From: Candidatus Hebobacteria bacterium
GTDB taxonomy: Bacteria; Armatimonadota; Hebobacteria; Hebobacterales; Hebobacteraceae
Length of the DNA: 7,300 nt
Direction: 5' to 3'
NCBI GenBank assembly: GCA_029821235.1
Contig: JALGTT010000056.1
Location: forward strand, 1-7,300
Shown: piece by piece, positions 1-7,147 of the stretch
Layout of the letters: each line of letters begins with the position of its first letter
How positions within the stretch are numbered: the first letter of the stretch is position 1
Made by a program: the position numbers and the translations under genes
Notes under the pieces: generated by a model
Database searches by the model: none
What the model saw: the letters and a program-made list of their open reading frames with translations, nothing else
Told to the model about the DNA's origin: nothing

Positions 1-1
1 C

Positions 2-64
2 GAAGAGCAGGTCCAAAGCAAGCAGGCTGAATCTACTATTGACGAGCAGCGCCTTGCAGCCTAA
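2..64 (+). CDS. Probable C-terminal tail of an upstream gene (partial)
   Basis: Reading from base 2, twenty codons run to a TAA at 62-64. They encode a hydrophilic tail rich in Gln and Glu (begins EEQVQSKQ, ends EQRLAA). This composition is typical of a genuine protein C-terminus, and the frame is the most protein-like of the three at the window edge. No family can be named from so little. The competing frame from base 3 stays open to 272, but its translation does not look like a protein. The stop codon coincides with a candidate -10 element (62-67), so a promoter for the next gene may lie inside this tail. Confidence is low because only the edge is seen. Confidence 0.3.
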   Translation, partial: EEQVQSKQAESTIDEQRLAA

Positions 65-67
65 GAT
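39..67 (+). promoter_or_regulatory. Candidate sigma-70-like promoter for the large NTPase gene
   Basis: TTGACG (39-44, five of six matches to consensus) is separated by exactly 17 bp from TAAGAT (62-67, four of six). Transcription would start near 74 and give a leader of about 115 nt before the ATG at 191. The leader contains a small dyad, CAACA-A-TGTTG, around 134-144. This is the better of two candidates upstream of the gene; a third hexamer, CATAAT at 107-112, has no acceptable -35 partner. Confidence 0.4.
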
Positions 68-141
68 GCACGAGAGAGTCCGCCCAACCTTACACTACGG
101 GCGGGACATAATCCTCTGCGTTGCCCGAACGTGCAACAATG

Positions 142-170
142 TTGACGCCCTGCCGCGGAGAGGCTACGCT
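142..170 (+). promoter_or_regulatory. Alternative weak promoter close to the NTPase start
   Basis: TTGACG (142-147) and TACGCT (165-170) are 17 bp apart. The -35 matches five of six positions but the -10 only three of six. Transcription would begin near 177, giving a very short leader that still contains the ribosome-binding site at 178-182. It is weaker than the pair at 39-67, but its position fits a single-gene defence transcript. Confidence 0.22.
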
Positions 171-190
171 ACCTTCTGGGGAAAGTCGAG

Positions 191-3100
191 ATGGATAGTG
201 GCAAGCCAACAAGCAGGCAGCGGGCAGGATCACAAGGTGATTCAGCCAGGGGTGGGCGCGCGGCCGAGATAGGACACTCCTTCCAGGATGCAGTCTGCGC
301 CTACCACATGGTGCTCATGTTGGCCGGAGATGCGGCTCAGTCTCCTGCAGGACTATCTGTGGGAGTGGTTACGTCAGTCTGGCCTCAGGCAACTCTTCCT
401 GTTAGTGACGTGGTGGTTACCACCTCTCAGGGCGGCGCGGTCTATGTGGAGGCCACTACGCAACGTCTAACGCTCTCATCTTGTGCCAAGCGCTCAAAGC
501 TGCGGAAATGCCTGGAACAGTTCGCGCGACTTTACGTACAGGGCCGCACTGGGTCTGACAGGACTGGCCTGCCGATCAGCCCATGGAATCGGGAACTCGA
601 CCCACGCAAGGATCGGCTGGTGATCGCGACTGGGCCAGATGCGTCGAGGAGAGCCATCAGCCTTCTTACCGCTATGGCTGACGCTGCCCGGAAGAATGCG
701 TTTGATGCCTTCAAGGCACGCACCGATTCGCGCGCCAATTGGCAGCAAGTCATGAGTCTGTTGATAGATGCTCTGCGTAGTGCGACGAGGGCTGTGGAGA
801 CAGAGCAATCGAGAGCACTTGCAGAGCAGGATGCCTGGCGATTGTTGCAGTGTATCCATGTGTCGCGATACGACTTCAGTACGGATGGGCATGACTTGCG
901 CGAGGCACTGCACCTGCTTCGAGAGCACGTTCTCACCCAATCTGCTGAGGCCGTGGGCACATGGAATGACATCTGTAAGGTTGCTCAGGAGGCAGCTCAC
1001 CAGGGCGCGCGCATGGACCTCTTCCAGCTCCGCCAACGGTTGACAGAGATTGGCGTGCCTCTCGCCACTGCCCCGGACTATCGAGCCGATGTGGATGCAT
1101 TGCGCCGTCGGTCGGCTGATGAATTGCGTGGAATTGACGACGGTATTCACTGCACCCCTGATCGCGGGATCGTTGTACAGCGTAAGGTCGTGGACGAAAT
1201 TGCAGATCGCATATTAGAAGGACACGTGCTTGTCTATGGGGAGCCGGGGTGCGGGAAGTCGTGGGTCATGAGACAGGTCGCTCAGAGGTGCGCGGCCGAT
1301 AGCGAGTGCGTGTTTCTCCGGGTAGAAAACCTGCAGGTTCATTCGCAGACCGACATTGGCCTTGAACTGGGGATAGCACATCCTCTTATCGATGTGCTGA
1401 AGGCGTGGCAATCAGGGCAGAACACCATCTTTCTTGACGGTCTGGATGCAGCTCGAGAGGAGACACGTATCCGAGTTATCTGTGAGCTTCTCCAGACCGT
1501 AATTCGTGAGACGACATGGCGGGTGGTGGTCTCGATCCGCACCTATGACAAGCGGTATTCGGAAAGGTGGAGTCGGCTCTTGTCGTCCTTTGGAGGATCC
1601 GAGTGCGGCGTGTCTTGCCTTTCCGGCGAAGAACTTGATGTCGCCCTCCGGCAAGCACCTGATGTCGCCGCAATCGTTGAATGTAGCGCTCCCGAACTGC
1701 GCGACTTGATACACAATCCCTTCAACCTACGCCTGCTCGTGGAAATCGTCTACTCCACTCATAGAGAACACGGTGCGCTCGAGTCACTTGCCGGAATCAA
1801 AGGTCAGGTCGGGTTGCTTGAAGCATTCTGGAGGTGCCGGGTAAGACGCGGTGACAACGCAGACGTACGCGAGAGATGTGTGCTCGACGCGGCGCGGCGA
1901 ATGATTGACGTGGGCCGACTGACACTCGCAAGGACAGCTCTATTGGCAACCGCCGTGGGCTCTGAGTTGACCGACCTCCTCTCTGAGGGCATCATAGTCC
2001 CCCGGAATCTCCGAACTGCCACGTTCGTGGGGATGTTCCACAATGCGTTCTTTGACTTCGCGTGTGCCAGGTTGCTGCTGTCAATGGATGATGCGGAGCT
2101 CTTGAGGCTGTTCGCCGACACGCGGAAGGTATTCTTCATTCGGCCATCGGCTCGCTTGTTATTTTCCTACCTGTTGTATTTTGACGAAACTGACAAGTTC
2201 TGGCGACTCTGCCGGGCGATGCTAGCGGAACCACAACTACCCGCCATCTGGCAGGTTGTCCCACTAGACGTGCTCGCCGACACGGTGGTTGAGCTAGATC
2301 AGTTGCGCGGCCTGCTTGCATGGCTCGATCAGCCCCGGCCCGAGGATGCGAGAGTTGCTACTGCGTTCTTGCTACGATCTGTTGAGATCAGAAACCGTGC
2401 CGGGCCTCCGACCACTCGAGTATGGCTGTTATTTTGCAGCGAACTTGCATCTAGGATCGACAGCACGTTCGTCAACCCTTATCTCGCCTACCTTGAGCTT
2501 TGGAGCAAGCAGCCCGAGCTGCCCGGCGATTGCGCCGAGGTGGTCAATCAGTGTGCGCGGGCGGTGTGGGGGCGGGCCAGAGCGGATGACTGGACATTCG
2601 GGAGACTGACGGCTCGAGCAACAGAAGTGATCGCTCGCACCATTGCAGCATGCCCCGAGGCGTCCCAGAAGATTCTCAGCGATGTGGCGAATGAGCATAA
2701 TTATGAGGAGTGTCGAGGATTGGCCGATGCCATGCCCGTAGTCATCGCTGTCTCTCCCAGCCATGCTGCCGACCTTCTTATCGCTTTGTTTTCATACGAG
2801 GAGGAGTCCGAGGATCAGGTCTCGTTGATGCCCTCACATGTCCTCAGTCTGGTCCAGAGTAAGAAGCAGGCTTGGGAGATGGTGTGGTATACGCTGCAGG
2901 AACACTTCCCCATGCTGATGTCGGCATCTCCCATCGACGGAACGAGAGTCGTCATAGCTGTGGGCGGATTCCTCGCCAAGAAAGGACGTGAACGACAAGC
3001 GCAGATCCGGCAGGTGATGTCGGAGGTCGGAAGTGCGGAGGAGAGACGGAATAGTGCAACAGAGGATGATGTTGAGCCCGTTGAAGGCTGTGACCTCATC

Positions 3101-5224
3101 CATGTGAATCTCGCGTCCGCACCATTCCGCTATGAAGAAGATCGCAGCTCCATCTGGTATGGTCGGTATAGTGCCGACTACCGGGAGAAAGTTCTCGAGC
3201 ATTTCGAGGCATGGTTGGCCCGGGCTGACAAGGAGCCTTGTGTGCGTGCGGCACTTCCCGATGTCTTTGACTTGCTGTTCAAGAGCAACCGGCATGCTGT
3301 CGTCTGGAATCGCTGTCTGGTCGCAGCTGGGAGATCCCCGAGATCCCTCGCCAATCACGTGTTTCCACTCGTCGCGGCTTCGCGGGTTCTTCTTAGCTTG
3401 GACTCCGAGGAGTTCATTCTCAACCTGCTGCCGACGCTCTTCCCACTGTATGACAGTGCGCACCGCAAAGTGATCGAGCAGGCGATATTGTCTCTTCCGA
3501 AGTGCGCTGATGATACTGGGGCCAGGCCGTGGCTGGAGAAGATACGAAACCGCTATCTGACATGTCTGCCGGGTGATGCGCTCGTCCTTGAGGAGACGCA
3601 GTGCGCTAAGCGAGCGTTGGGGGCTGCAACTGGAGCTATCCCGCAGCACCAGATCCCCGAACCCAGTGACGACGTCTGGCACGGCTTCGACGATGACGAC
3701 TGCCGTCTTGCTGCCGCAGGCGTTGATGTAACTGCCGAGAGCTATAAGCAGCTGAAGCAACTGATCGCCCCAGTCGAGCAGTTCGTCGAGTCCCATCTGA
3801 ACAGCGTTCCTACGTTGGAGGAGATAGGAGCGGCTTTTCCGGCGCTCACCGATCTCGAGGCTGCCTTGCGGGCGAAGGCGGCTAGAGAGGCTCATCCGCT
3901 CTTGCTGCGACGGGCGCGGACGCAGCTCGCGAGTGCCGCCAGAACCATCGCTTCTGGGGCAGAGATCCCCCTGAGGGAGCCATGCTACGACTGGGCGGTC
4001 AACCATCTACTTGGGGCGAGCAAGGACCCGTGTCCGGAACCAACCGACAGCGACCCAGCCCGTGATGATGAGGGAACTCACCTGGTGTGGAGCCCCGCCC
4101 CAAGAATCGAGGCAGCTTCCGGCTTGCTCTCGGTCGCTGCCAGAGGCGACATACCACCGGAGATACGGGGAAGAGTCGAGAAGGCACTTTTGGGTTTGTC
4201 CGCAGACCCGGTCGCGACTGTCCGGGAACAGATCGCTGCAAGACTGCGCAAACTGTATCGGCATGCTCGCCCAATGATGTGGCAGTTGGCCGAGCATTTC
4301 GCCCGGCAAGATCCAAGCCCCGGAGTGTTGGCCATTCTTTGCGACTGCGCACTGTCGAGGTTGCTACTGCCTCATCCAAGGGAAGTAACCAAGCTCGCCA
4401 TCCACCTCCTGAGGCATAACGAAATCGCTGGACAGAAACCAGCAGTTCGTAGGAGCGTTTACGGCATCCTCATACTCAGTCACGTATACTGCGCGGAATC
4501 CAATGCCGAACCACTTCTCAGGTCGCTTCTAACTGCTGTAAGCGCCAATGCGGAGGTATTGGGTGACACGGTGCAGCAGCTCCGTGGTGCTGTCGTCTAC
4601 GACGAAGACAACGGCCATGCGCCAGCAGACGAGATCCGACGCCGGGCCATTTCCTGGTATGAGGCGGTCGCCAGAGGCGCCAACGCAGCATGGCAGGCCC
4701 TCATTGAGCGGCACGCAGGCCAAACAACGTGGTCTGAGCCGGTGCAGGATGAACTGAGAGAATTGGCACAGACCCTTACCGCGGTTGCAACCGAGTTGAA
4801 CTTCTCTGTCCCCGAGCCGGAGAAAGGTGAGGGCGCTCCCTTGCCAGACTCAGTCCTTTTTCGACTGCTTGATGAAGGGGCGGCATTGTTCGACTTGCTC
4901 GCTGAGATCGACTACCCGGCCGTCAACAGCGACTTCGTCCAGCTCCTCAAGAAGTTGCTGCATGTGGATCCGAAGCGGATTGTTGGGTTGCTCGCTCGAT
5001 CACTGCGCAAAGAGCAAGGGGCCCTTGACCTCAGGCATCTCGAGGCATTCATACTTGACGATGTGCTTGATATCGTCCACACGCTCCTGGCCGATCACCG
5101 AGGACTGATCGAGCAGGACGACGAGGTGCGTGGCGACCTTGTGCATCTACTTGATGGCTTCGTTCGCGTTGGTTGGCAGAAGGCATATGAGGCCGTGCTG
5201 CAGTTGGAGGACGCGGTACGATGA
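191..5224 (+). CDS. Large STAND NTPase with N-terminal Cap4/DUF4297-like nuclease domain and HEAT-like C-terminal region; probable Avs-like anti-phage protein
   Basis: 1677 residues, no signal peptide or clear membrane segment, so cytoplasmic. ATG 191 is the first start after an in-frame TGA (143-145) and follows GGGGA (178-182) by 8 nt. Residues ~28-230 resemble a PD-(D/E)xK nuclease of the Cap4/DUF4297 group: G28-x-x-F31-Q32, then D73 and E87-A-T89, where the expected lysine is threonine. Residues ~230-325 resemble the linker of such proteins (W258; PDYxxDVDAL from 295). The P-loop NTPase has Walker A GEPGCGKS (350-357), Walker B IFLDGLDA (413-420), a sensor-like SIR with R450, an NPFNLRLL segment (509-516), and FHNAFFDFA with H617, matching STAND/NACHT families. 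Residues ~640-1677 are helix-rich with HEAT-like stretches (clear near 1315-1385) and an acidic patch near 1160-1175. Known relatives sense phage proteins, oligomerise and kill the cell; that role here is inference. The large minus-strand ORF at 2834-4006 is a shadow. NTPase call firm; exact family uncertain. Confidence 0.85.
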   Translation: MDSGKPTSRQRAGSQGDSARGGRAAEIGHSFQDAVCAYHMVLMLAGDAAQSPAGLSVGVVTSVWPQATLPVSDVVVTTSQGGAVYVEATTQRLTLSSCAKRSKLRKCLEQFARLYVQGRTGSDRTGLPISPWNRELDPRKDRLVIATGPDASRRAISLLTAMADAARKNAFDAFKARTDSRANWQQVMSLLIDALRSATRAVETEQSRALAEQDAWRLLQCIHVSRYDFSTDGHDLREALHLLREHVLTQSAEAVGTWNDICKVAQEAAHQGARMDLFQLRQRLTEIGVPLATAPDYRADVDALRRRSADELRGIDDGIHCTPDRGIVVQRKVVDEIADRILEGHVLVYGEPGCGKSWVMRQVAQRCAADSECVFLRVENLQVHSQTDIGLELGIAHPLIDVLKAWQSGQNTIFLDGLDAAREETRIRVICELLQTVIRETTWRVVVSIRTYDKRYSERWSRLLSSFGGSECGVSCLSGEELDVALRQAPDVAAIVECSAPELRDLIHNPFNLRLLVEIVYSTHREHGALESLAGIKGQVGLLEAFWRCRVRRGDNADVRERCVLDAARRMIDVGRLTLARTALLATAVGSELTDLLSEGIIVPRNLRTATFVGMFHNAFFDFACARLLLSMDDAELLRLFADTRKVFFIRPSARLLFSYLLYFDETDKFWRLCRAMLAEPQLPAIWQVVPLDVLADTVVELDQLRGLLAWLDQPRPEDARVATAFLLRSVEIRNRAGPPTTRVWLLFCSELASRIDSTFVNPYLAYLELWSKQPELPGDCAEVVNQCARAVWGRARADDWTFGRLTARATEVIARTIAACPEASQKILSDVANEHNYEECRGLADAMPVVIAVSPSHAADLLIALFSYEEESEDQVSLMPSHVLSLVQSKKQAWEMVWYTLQEHFPMLMSASPIDGTRVVIAVGGFLAKKGRERQAQIRQVMSEVGSAEERRNSATEDDVEPVEGCDLIHVNLASAPFRYEEDRSSIWYGRYSADYREKVLEHFEAWLARADKEPCVRAALPDVFDLLFKSNRHAVVWNRCLVAAGRSPRSLANHVFPLVAASRVLLSLDSEEFILNLLPTLFPLYDSAHRKVIEQAILSLPKCADDTGARPWLEKIRNRYLTCLPGDALVLEETQCAKRALGAATGAIPQHQIPEPSDDVWHGFDDDDCRLAAAGVDVTAESYKQLKQLIAPVEQFVESHLNSVPTLEEIGAAFPALTDLEAALRAKAAREAHPLLLRRARTQLASAARTIASGAEIPLREPCYDWAVNHLLGASKDPCPEPTDSDPARDDEGTHLVWSPAPRIEAASGLLSVAARGDIPPEIRGRVEKALLGLSADPVATVREQIAARLRKLYRHARPMMWQLAEHFARQDPSPGVLAILCDCALSRLLLPHPREVTKLAIHLLRHNEIAGQKPAVRRSVYGILILSHVYCAESNAEPLLRSLLTAVSANAEVLGDTVQQLRGAVVYDEDNGHAPADEIRRRAISWYEAVARGANAAWQALIERHAGQTTWSEPVQDELRELAQTLTAVATELNFSVPEPEKGEGAPLPDSVLFRLLDEGAALFDLLAEIDYPAVNSDFVQLLKKLLHVDPKRIVGLLARSLRKEQGALDLRHLEAFILDDVLDIVHTLLADHRGLIEQDDEVRGDLVHLLDGFVRVGWQKAYEAVLQLEDAVR
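5206..5224 (+). promoter_or_regulatory. Shine-Dalgarno and ATGA start-stop overlap at the end of the NTPase gene
   Basis: GGAGGA (5206-5211) lies 9 nt before an ATG at 5221-5223, which overlaps the TGA stop of the NTPase gene (5222-5224). This is the classic arrangement for translational coupling to a following gene. The frame opened by that ATG closes after 21 codons (TGA at 5284-5286), while the protein-like sequence downstream is in another frame. The signal is therefore either a relic of a frameshifted companion gene, serves a short leader peptide, or is chance. Confidence 0.4.
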
Positions 5225-5228
5225 CCTC

Positions 5229-5384
5229 GTGCCTTTCGCCCATGACCTGTCGTCAGGAGACTCTGAACCTGCGGGCTATAACTTGAGCCTGCACCACGAG
5301 TATGGGCTTGATTTTGATCCGGAGAGGAGAGACCCCTACGAAGACAAGCCACTTGCGACGGCAGTTCCTCCACCGGGAAAATAG
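5229..5384 (+). CDS. Candidate small acidic protein, or +1-frame extension of the NTPase; start unresolved
   Basis: In the +1 frame relative to the NTPase, codons read as convincing protein from about 5217 to a TAG at 5382-5384. From GTG 5229 this is 51 residues with ten Asp/Glu, four Lys/Arg and three His, including the stretches HHEYGLDFDP and RRDPYEDK and a Pro-rich end. I recognise no family. The start is the problem: GTG 5229 is 17 nt from the GGAGGA at 5206-5211, too far for an ideal site, while the well-placed ATG 5221 is in the wrong frame. Three explanations compete: a companion gene damaged by a frameshift near 5221-5229, a +1 ribosomal frameshift at the NTPase stop (CGA TGA C) adding about 53 residues, or a real gene from GTG 5229 or an earlier in-frame start (GTG 5130, ATG 5187). 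A strong hairpin begins 3 nt after the stop, as expected at the end of a transcribed gene. Confidence 0.35.
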   Translation: MPFAHDLSSGDSEPAGYNLSLHHEYGLDFDPERRDPYEDKPLATAVPPPGK

Positions 5385-5387
5385 GTC

Positions 5388-5430
5388 CTGCGGCTGGCAT
5401 TGGTCTCACGGCACATCACGCCAGCCGCGG
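5388..5430 (+). terminator. Strong GC-rich hairpin after the small ORF; possible terminator without a U-tract
   Basis: The arm at 5388-5398 (CTGCGGCTGGC) pairs with 5420-5430 (GCCAGCCGCGG) over 11 bp, ten Watson-Crick and one G-U, around a 21-nt loop. It begins 3 nt after the TAG at 5382-5384. No T-run follows, so it is not a textbook intrinsic terminator, though such hairpins can end or protect transcripts in GC-rich bacteria. A recombination or protein-binding site is the alternative. Confidence 0.4.
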
Positions 5431-5773
5431 TAGCCACCGTTGCAGGCCTGCTTTGGCTGCCTGCTCTCCCTCCACCCAGTACTTTCCAAGCCATGTGTCT
5501 TTTCCTACTCGCTTGTCGGTGGACTACTTGCTCCTTTCTGGTGGATGGTATCTGGCCTCGGCTTCTCGGAAGACCCGCGGACGTTCTAGTTGGCTCGAGA
5601 TTCGAGGCTACGGCTATCGAAGCATGCTCGCTGTTCGGTACGTACCAAGATACGAATGAGTGTGCCACGGTGCTTGGGCTCGCGACAGATACCCGGAGGT
5701 CTCAGTTTGCCCGGAGACTCGTTATCGCGGACCACTGTGTAGGTGGATAGCAGCAGGCCATCCTGCAAAGCAC
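5431..5773. other. Stretch without a supportable gene; possible decayed sequence
   Basis: No frame here has both a good ribosome-binding site and convincing protein sequence. On the plus strand a frame from TTG 5400 to TAG 5750 and another from TTG 5453 to TGA 5659 give partly protein-like but conflicting translations. On the minus strand 5846-5586 could encode 86 residues beginning MKALFAEEVKGIL, with a weak AGGG a few bases before its ATG. None can be chosen over the others. Sampled composition (about 53% G+C at 5461-5520) is like the NTPase gene and lower than the integrase gene. A cluster of short palindromes lies at 5594-5646. The likeliest reading is intergenic or decayed mobile-element DNA. 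Confidence 0.4.
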
Positions 5774-5809
5774 TCGCCAGTATCCCGCGTCGCCAGCATA
5801 TGATGGCGA
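5774..5809. repeat. Three copies of a TCGCCA(G/T)-type 10-mer, two direct and one inverted, upstream of the integrase
   Basis: TCGCCAGTAT (5774-5783) and TCGCCAGCAT (5790-5799) are direct copies matching at nine of ten bases, with starts 16 bp apart. The second copy abuts an inverted copy (5800-5809), making a 20-bp dyad at 5790-5809 that is perfect except for one opposed pair and has CATATG at its centre. A weak -35-like TTGACT follows at 5818-5823. The arrangement suits a dimeric regulator's operator or arm-type sites for an integrase or excisionase. Which of these applies is inference. Confidence 0.4.
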
Positions 5810-5881
5810 GAATTCCCTTGACTTCCTCCGCGAACAGAGCCTTCATGTCACCCTGATGGAGATAACCGGATCGGGATGACT

Positions 5882-5887
5882 GGAGGT
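5882..5887 (+). promoter_or_regulatory. Shine-Dalgarno of the integrase gene
   Basis: GGAGGT lies 8 nt before the ATG at 5896. This near-perfect site decides the start in favour of 5896 over the internal in-frame ATG at 5968, which has no comparable site. Confidence 0.8.
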
Positions 5888-5895
5888 AGTGTGAG

Positions 5896-7023
5896 ATGGC
5901 GCAGGTTGGACCATGGAGGAAGCAGAGAACTGTTCCTGTGAATGGGCGGGCGCGTCCTCGGCCGGACATGGGAAATCTGGATTGGGAGGCGGCGATTGGG
6001 CTGTTCATCGAGTGCTGGGCGGCTGACCATCCGGGAATTCGGCAGCGGACACTGAAGTACTACCGCGATCAACTCGCCAGCCGGCTGACAGCATTCGCCA
6101 GAGAGCGGAAGATCACCGGGCCTCGCGAGTTCAGCAGATACGACCTGCGGGCCTTCGTCTCCTGGCTGGATGAAGTGGCAACGCGTGCGGGCCGGCCGCT
6201 CACTCCACGCGGCAAGCAGATGGCGCTGAACACGGCGAAGCGGTTTCTCTCCTGGCTCTACCAGGAAGGACTGCTCGCCGAGGACATCGCCAGTCAGGTG
6301 GGCAGCTATCGGCTGGACTTCGATCCGGAGCCCCGTGCTACCCCTCACGCCGACCTGGAGAAGGTGCTCGCCATCCTCGATCCCAAGCAACATACCGGCC
6401 TGCGCAACACCGCCATCATCTACCTGCTCGCCTTCTGTGGTCTGCGGGTGTCAGAGATGACCGGCCTCAACGCCTGCGATCTCTCCCTGGACGAAGGGCG
6501 GGTTCGGGTACGTGCGCAGACCAGCAAGGTGCGGCGCACGCGGTTCGTGGACCTGCCGTTGACCGTTGCCGACGGCCGGGAGGTGGTGAGGCCGGAGGTG
6601 GCGGGAATCCTGCAGTCCTACCTGTGGCTGCGGGCCCGCATGTGTCCGCACCTGGGGGAGGACGATGCGCTGTTTGTCACCATAGGGCCGAATCAGTTCG
6701 CCAGCAGGGGAAAGAGTTCGAAGCGCCCTCACGTCGCGGTGTCGGGGGAGCGGCTTAGGCCGGATGCGGTGCGCACCATCCTGAGGCGGCTGGCGGTCAA
6801 GGCAGGCGTGGATCCGACGCTGTTCACGCCACACCGCTTGCGCCACTACTTCGGGCTCACCTCGGCAAAGGCGGGTGTTCCGACAACCGCGCTGATGCGA
6901 GCCCTGGGCCACCGCACCCCGCTGATGACCGCCCGCTACTTCGAGTTCGCGGACGCGGAGCGCAGGTGGGCCTTCGCGAGGGCGAATATCACTAGAGGGA
7001 TCGCGCTCCCCGGCGCGCGCTAG
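5896..7023 (+). CDS. Tyrosine recombinase/integrase (phage integrase family, XerC/D-like layout)
   Basis: 375 residues, typical length for the family. Residues ~27-135 form the helical core-binding (SAM-like) domain, containing WEAAIGLFIECW, the IRQRTLKYYRDQL helix and a KRFLSWLYQEGLL segment. Residues ~150-360 form the catalytic domain with the full set of family residues: R184 in GLRVSE, K211 as the likely beta-hairpin lysine, H313 and R316 in HRLR, H339 in GHRT, and the nucleophile Y348 in TARYF, with the usual nine-residue step from H339. The gene is therefore probably active: it would cut and rejoin DNA at short core sites through a 3'-phosphotyrosyl bond. The first ~26 residues are basic and may be an arm-like extension. 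It is followed by the tRNA-Thr promoter on the same strand. Its G+C is higher than that of the NTPase gene, so the two may differ in origin. Mobile-element integrase and resident Xer-like recombinase both remain possible. Confidence 0.93.
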   Translation: MAQVGPWRKQRTVPVNGRARPRPDMGNLDWEAAIGLFIECWAADHPGIRQRTLKYYRDQLASRLTAFARERKITGPREFSRYDLRAFVSWLDEVATRAGRPLTPRGKQMALNTAKRFLSWLYQEGLLAEDIASQVGSYRLDFDPEPRATPHADLEKVLAILDPKQHTGLRNTAIIYLLAFCGLRVSEMTGLNACDLSLDEGRVRVRAQTSKVRRTRFVDLPLTVADGREVVRPEVAGILQSYLWLRARMCPHLGEDDALFVTIGPNQFASRGKSSKRPHVAVSGERLRPDAVRTILRRLAVKAGVDPTLFTPHRLRHYFGLTSAKAGVPTTALMRALGHRTPLMTARYFEFADAERRWAFARANITRGIALPGAR

Positions 7024-7049
7024 GAGCTCTCCTCGCTCGCGTCGTGCTG

Positions 7050-7078
7050 GTGACACCTCGGCCCTTTCTTGGTAGAAT
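7050..7078 (+). promoter_or_regulatory. Sigma-70-like promoter for the tRNA-Thr transcript
   Basis: GTGACA (7050-7055, five of six) and TAGAAT (7073-7078, five of six) are separated by exactly 17 bp. Transcription would start near 7085, about 100 nt before the tRNA. It lies 27 bp after the integrase stop. A second -10-like CATAAT (7170-7175) is closer to the tRNA but has no -35 partner. Confidence 0.6.
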
Positions 7079-7107
7079 CCAGTTGTCCGGAGGCCGAGAT
7101 GTGAGAA

Positions 7108-7147
7108 GCTGACTTCGCGTCAGCCGATCAAAGGCCGCTGTCCGGCC
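7108..7147 (+). other. Back-to-back hairpins in the tRNA leader
   Basis: GCTGAC (7108-7113) pairs perfectly with GTCAGC (7119-7124) around a 5-nt loop. GGCCG (7133-7137) pairs with CGGCC (7143-7147) around another 5-nt loop. Both lie in the predicted leader between the promoter and the tRNA. They may be processing or attenuation structures. No T-run follows either, so termination is not strongly indicated. Confidence 0.35.

Noticed and set aside
262..270. GGCCGAGAT shared with 7092-7100, considered as flanking direct repeats of an element
   Set aside because: Nine bases shared across 7 kb is expected by chance at this composition, and the left copy is inside the NTPase coding sequence.
39..272. 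77-codon plus-strand open frame at the window start
   Set aside because: Its translation is not protein-like and it overlaps the NTPase start in another frame; it is better explained by leader DNA.
494..1150. 218-codon minus-strand open frame opposite the nuclease-like and linker region
   Set aside because: Shadow of the NTPase gene; the plus-strand frame carries the family motifs across the same interval.
2834..4006. 390-codon open frame on the minus strand
   Set aside because: It lies wholly inside the NTPase gene, has no ribosome-binding site I can see, and its translation is low-quality (Arg, Ser and Leu rich). The plus-strand frame is continuous and recognisable through its domains, so this is a shadow.
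5586..5846. Possible 86-residue minus-strand gene beginning MKALFAEEVKGIL
   Set aside because: The start is reasonable and the first half is protein-like, but the second half is not, and plus-strand frames over the same bases look equally good. Not listed as a gene.
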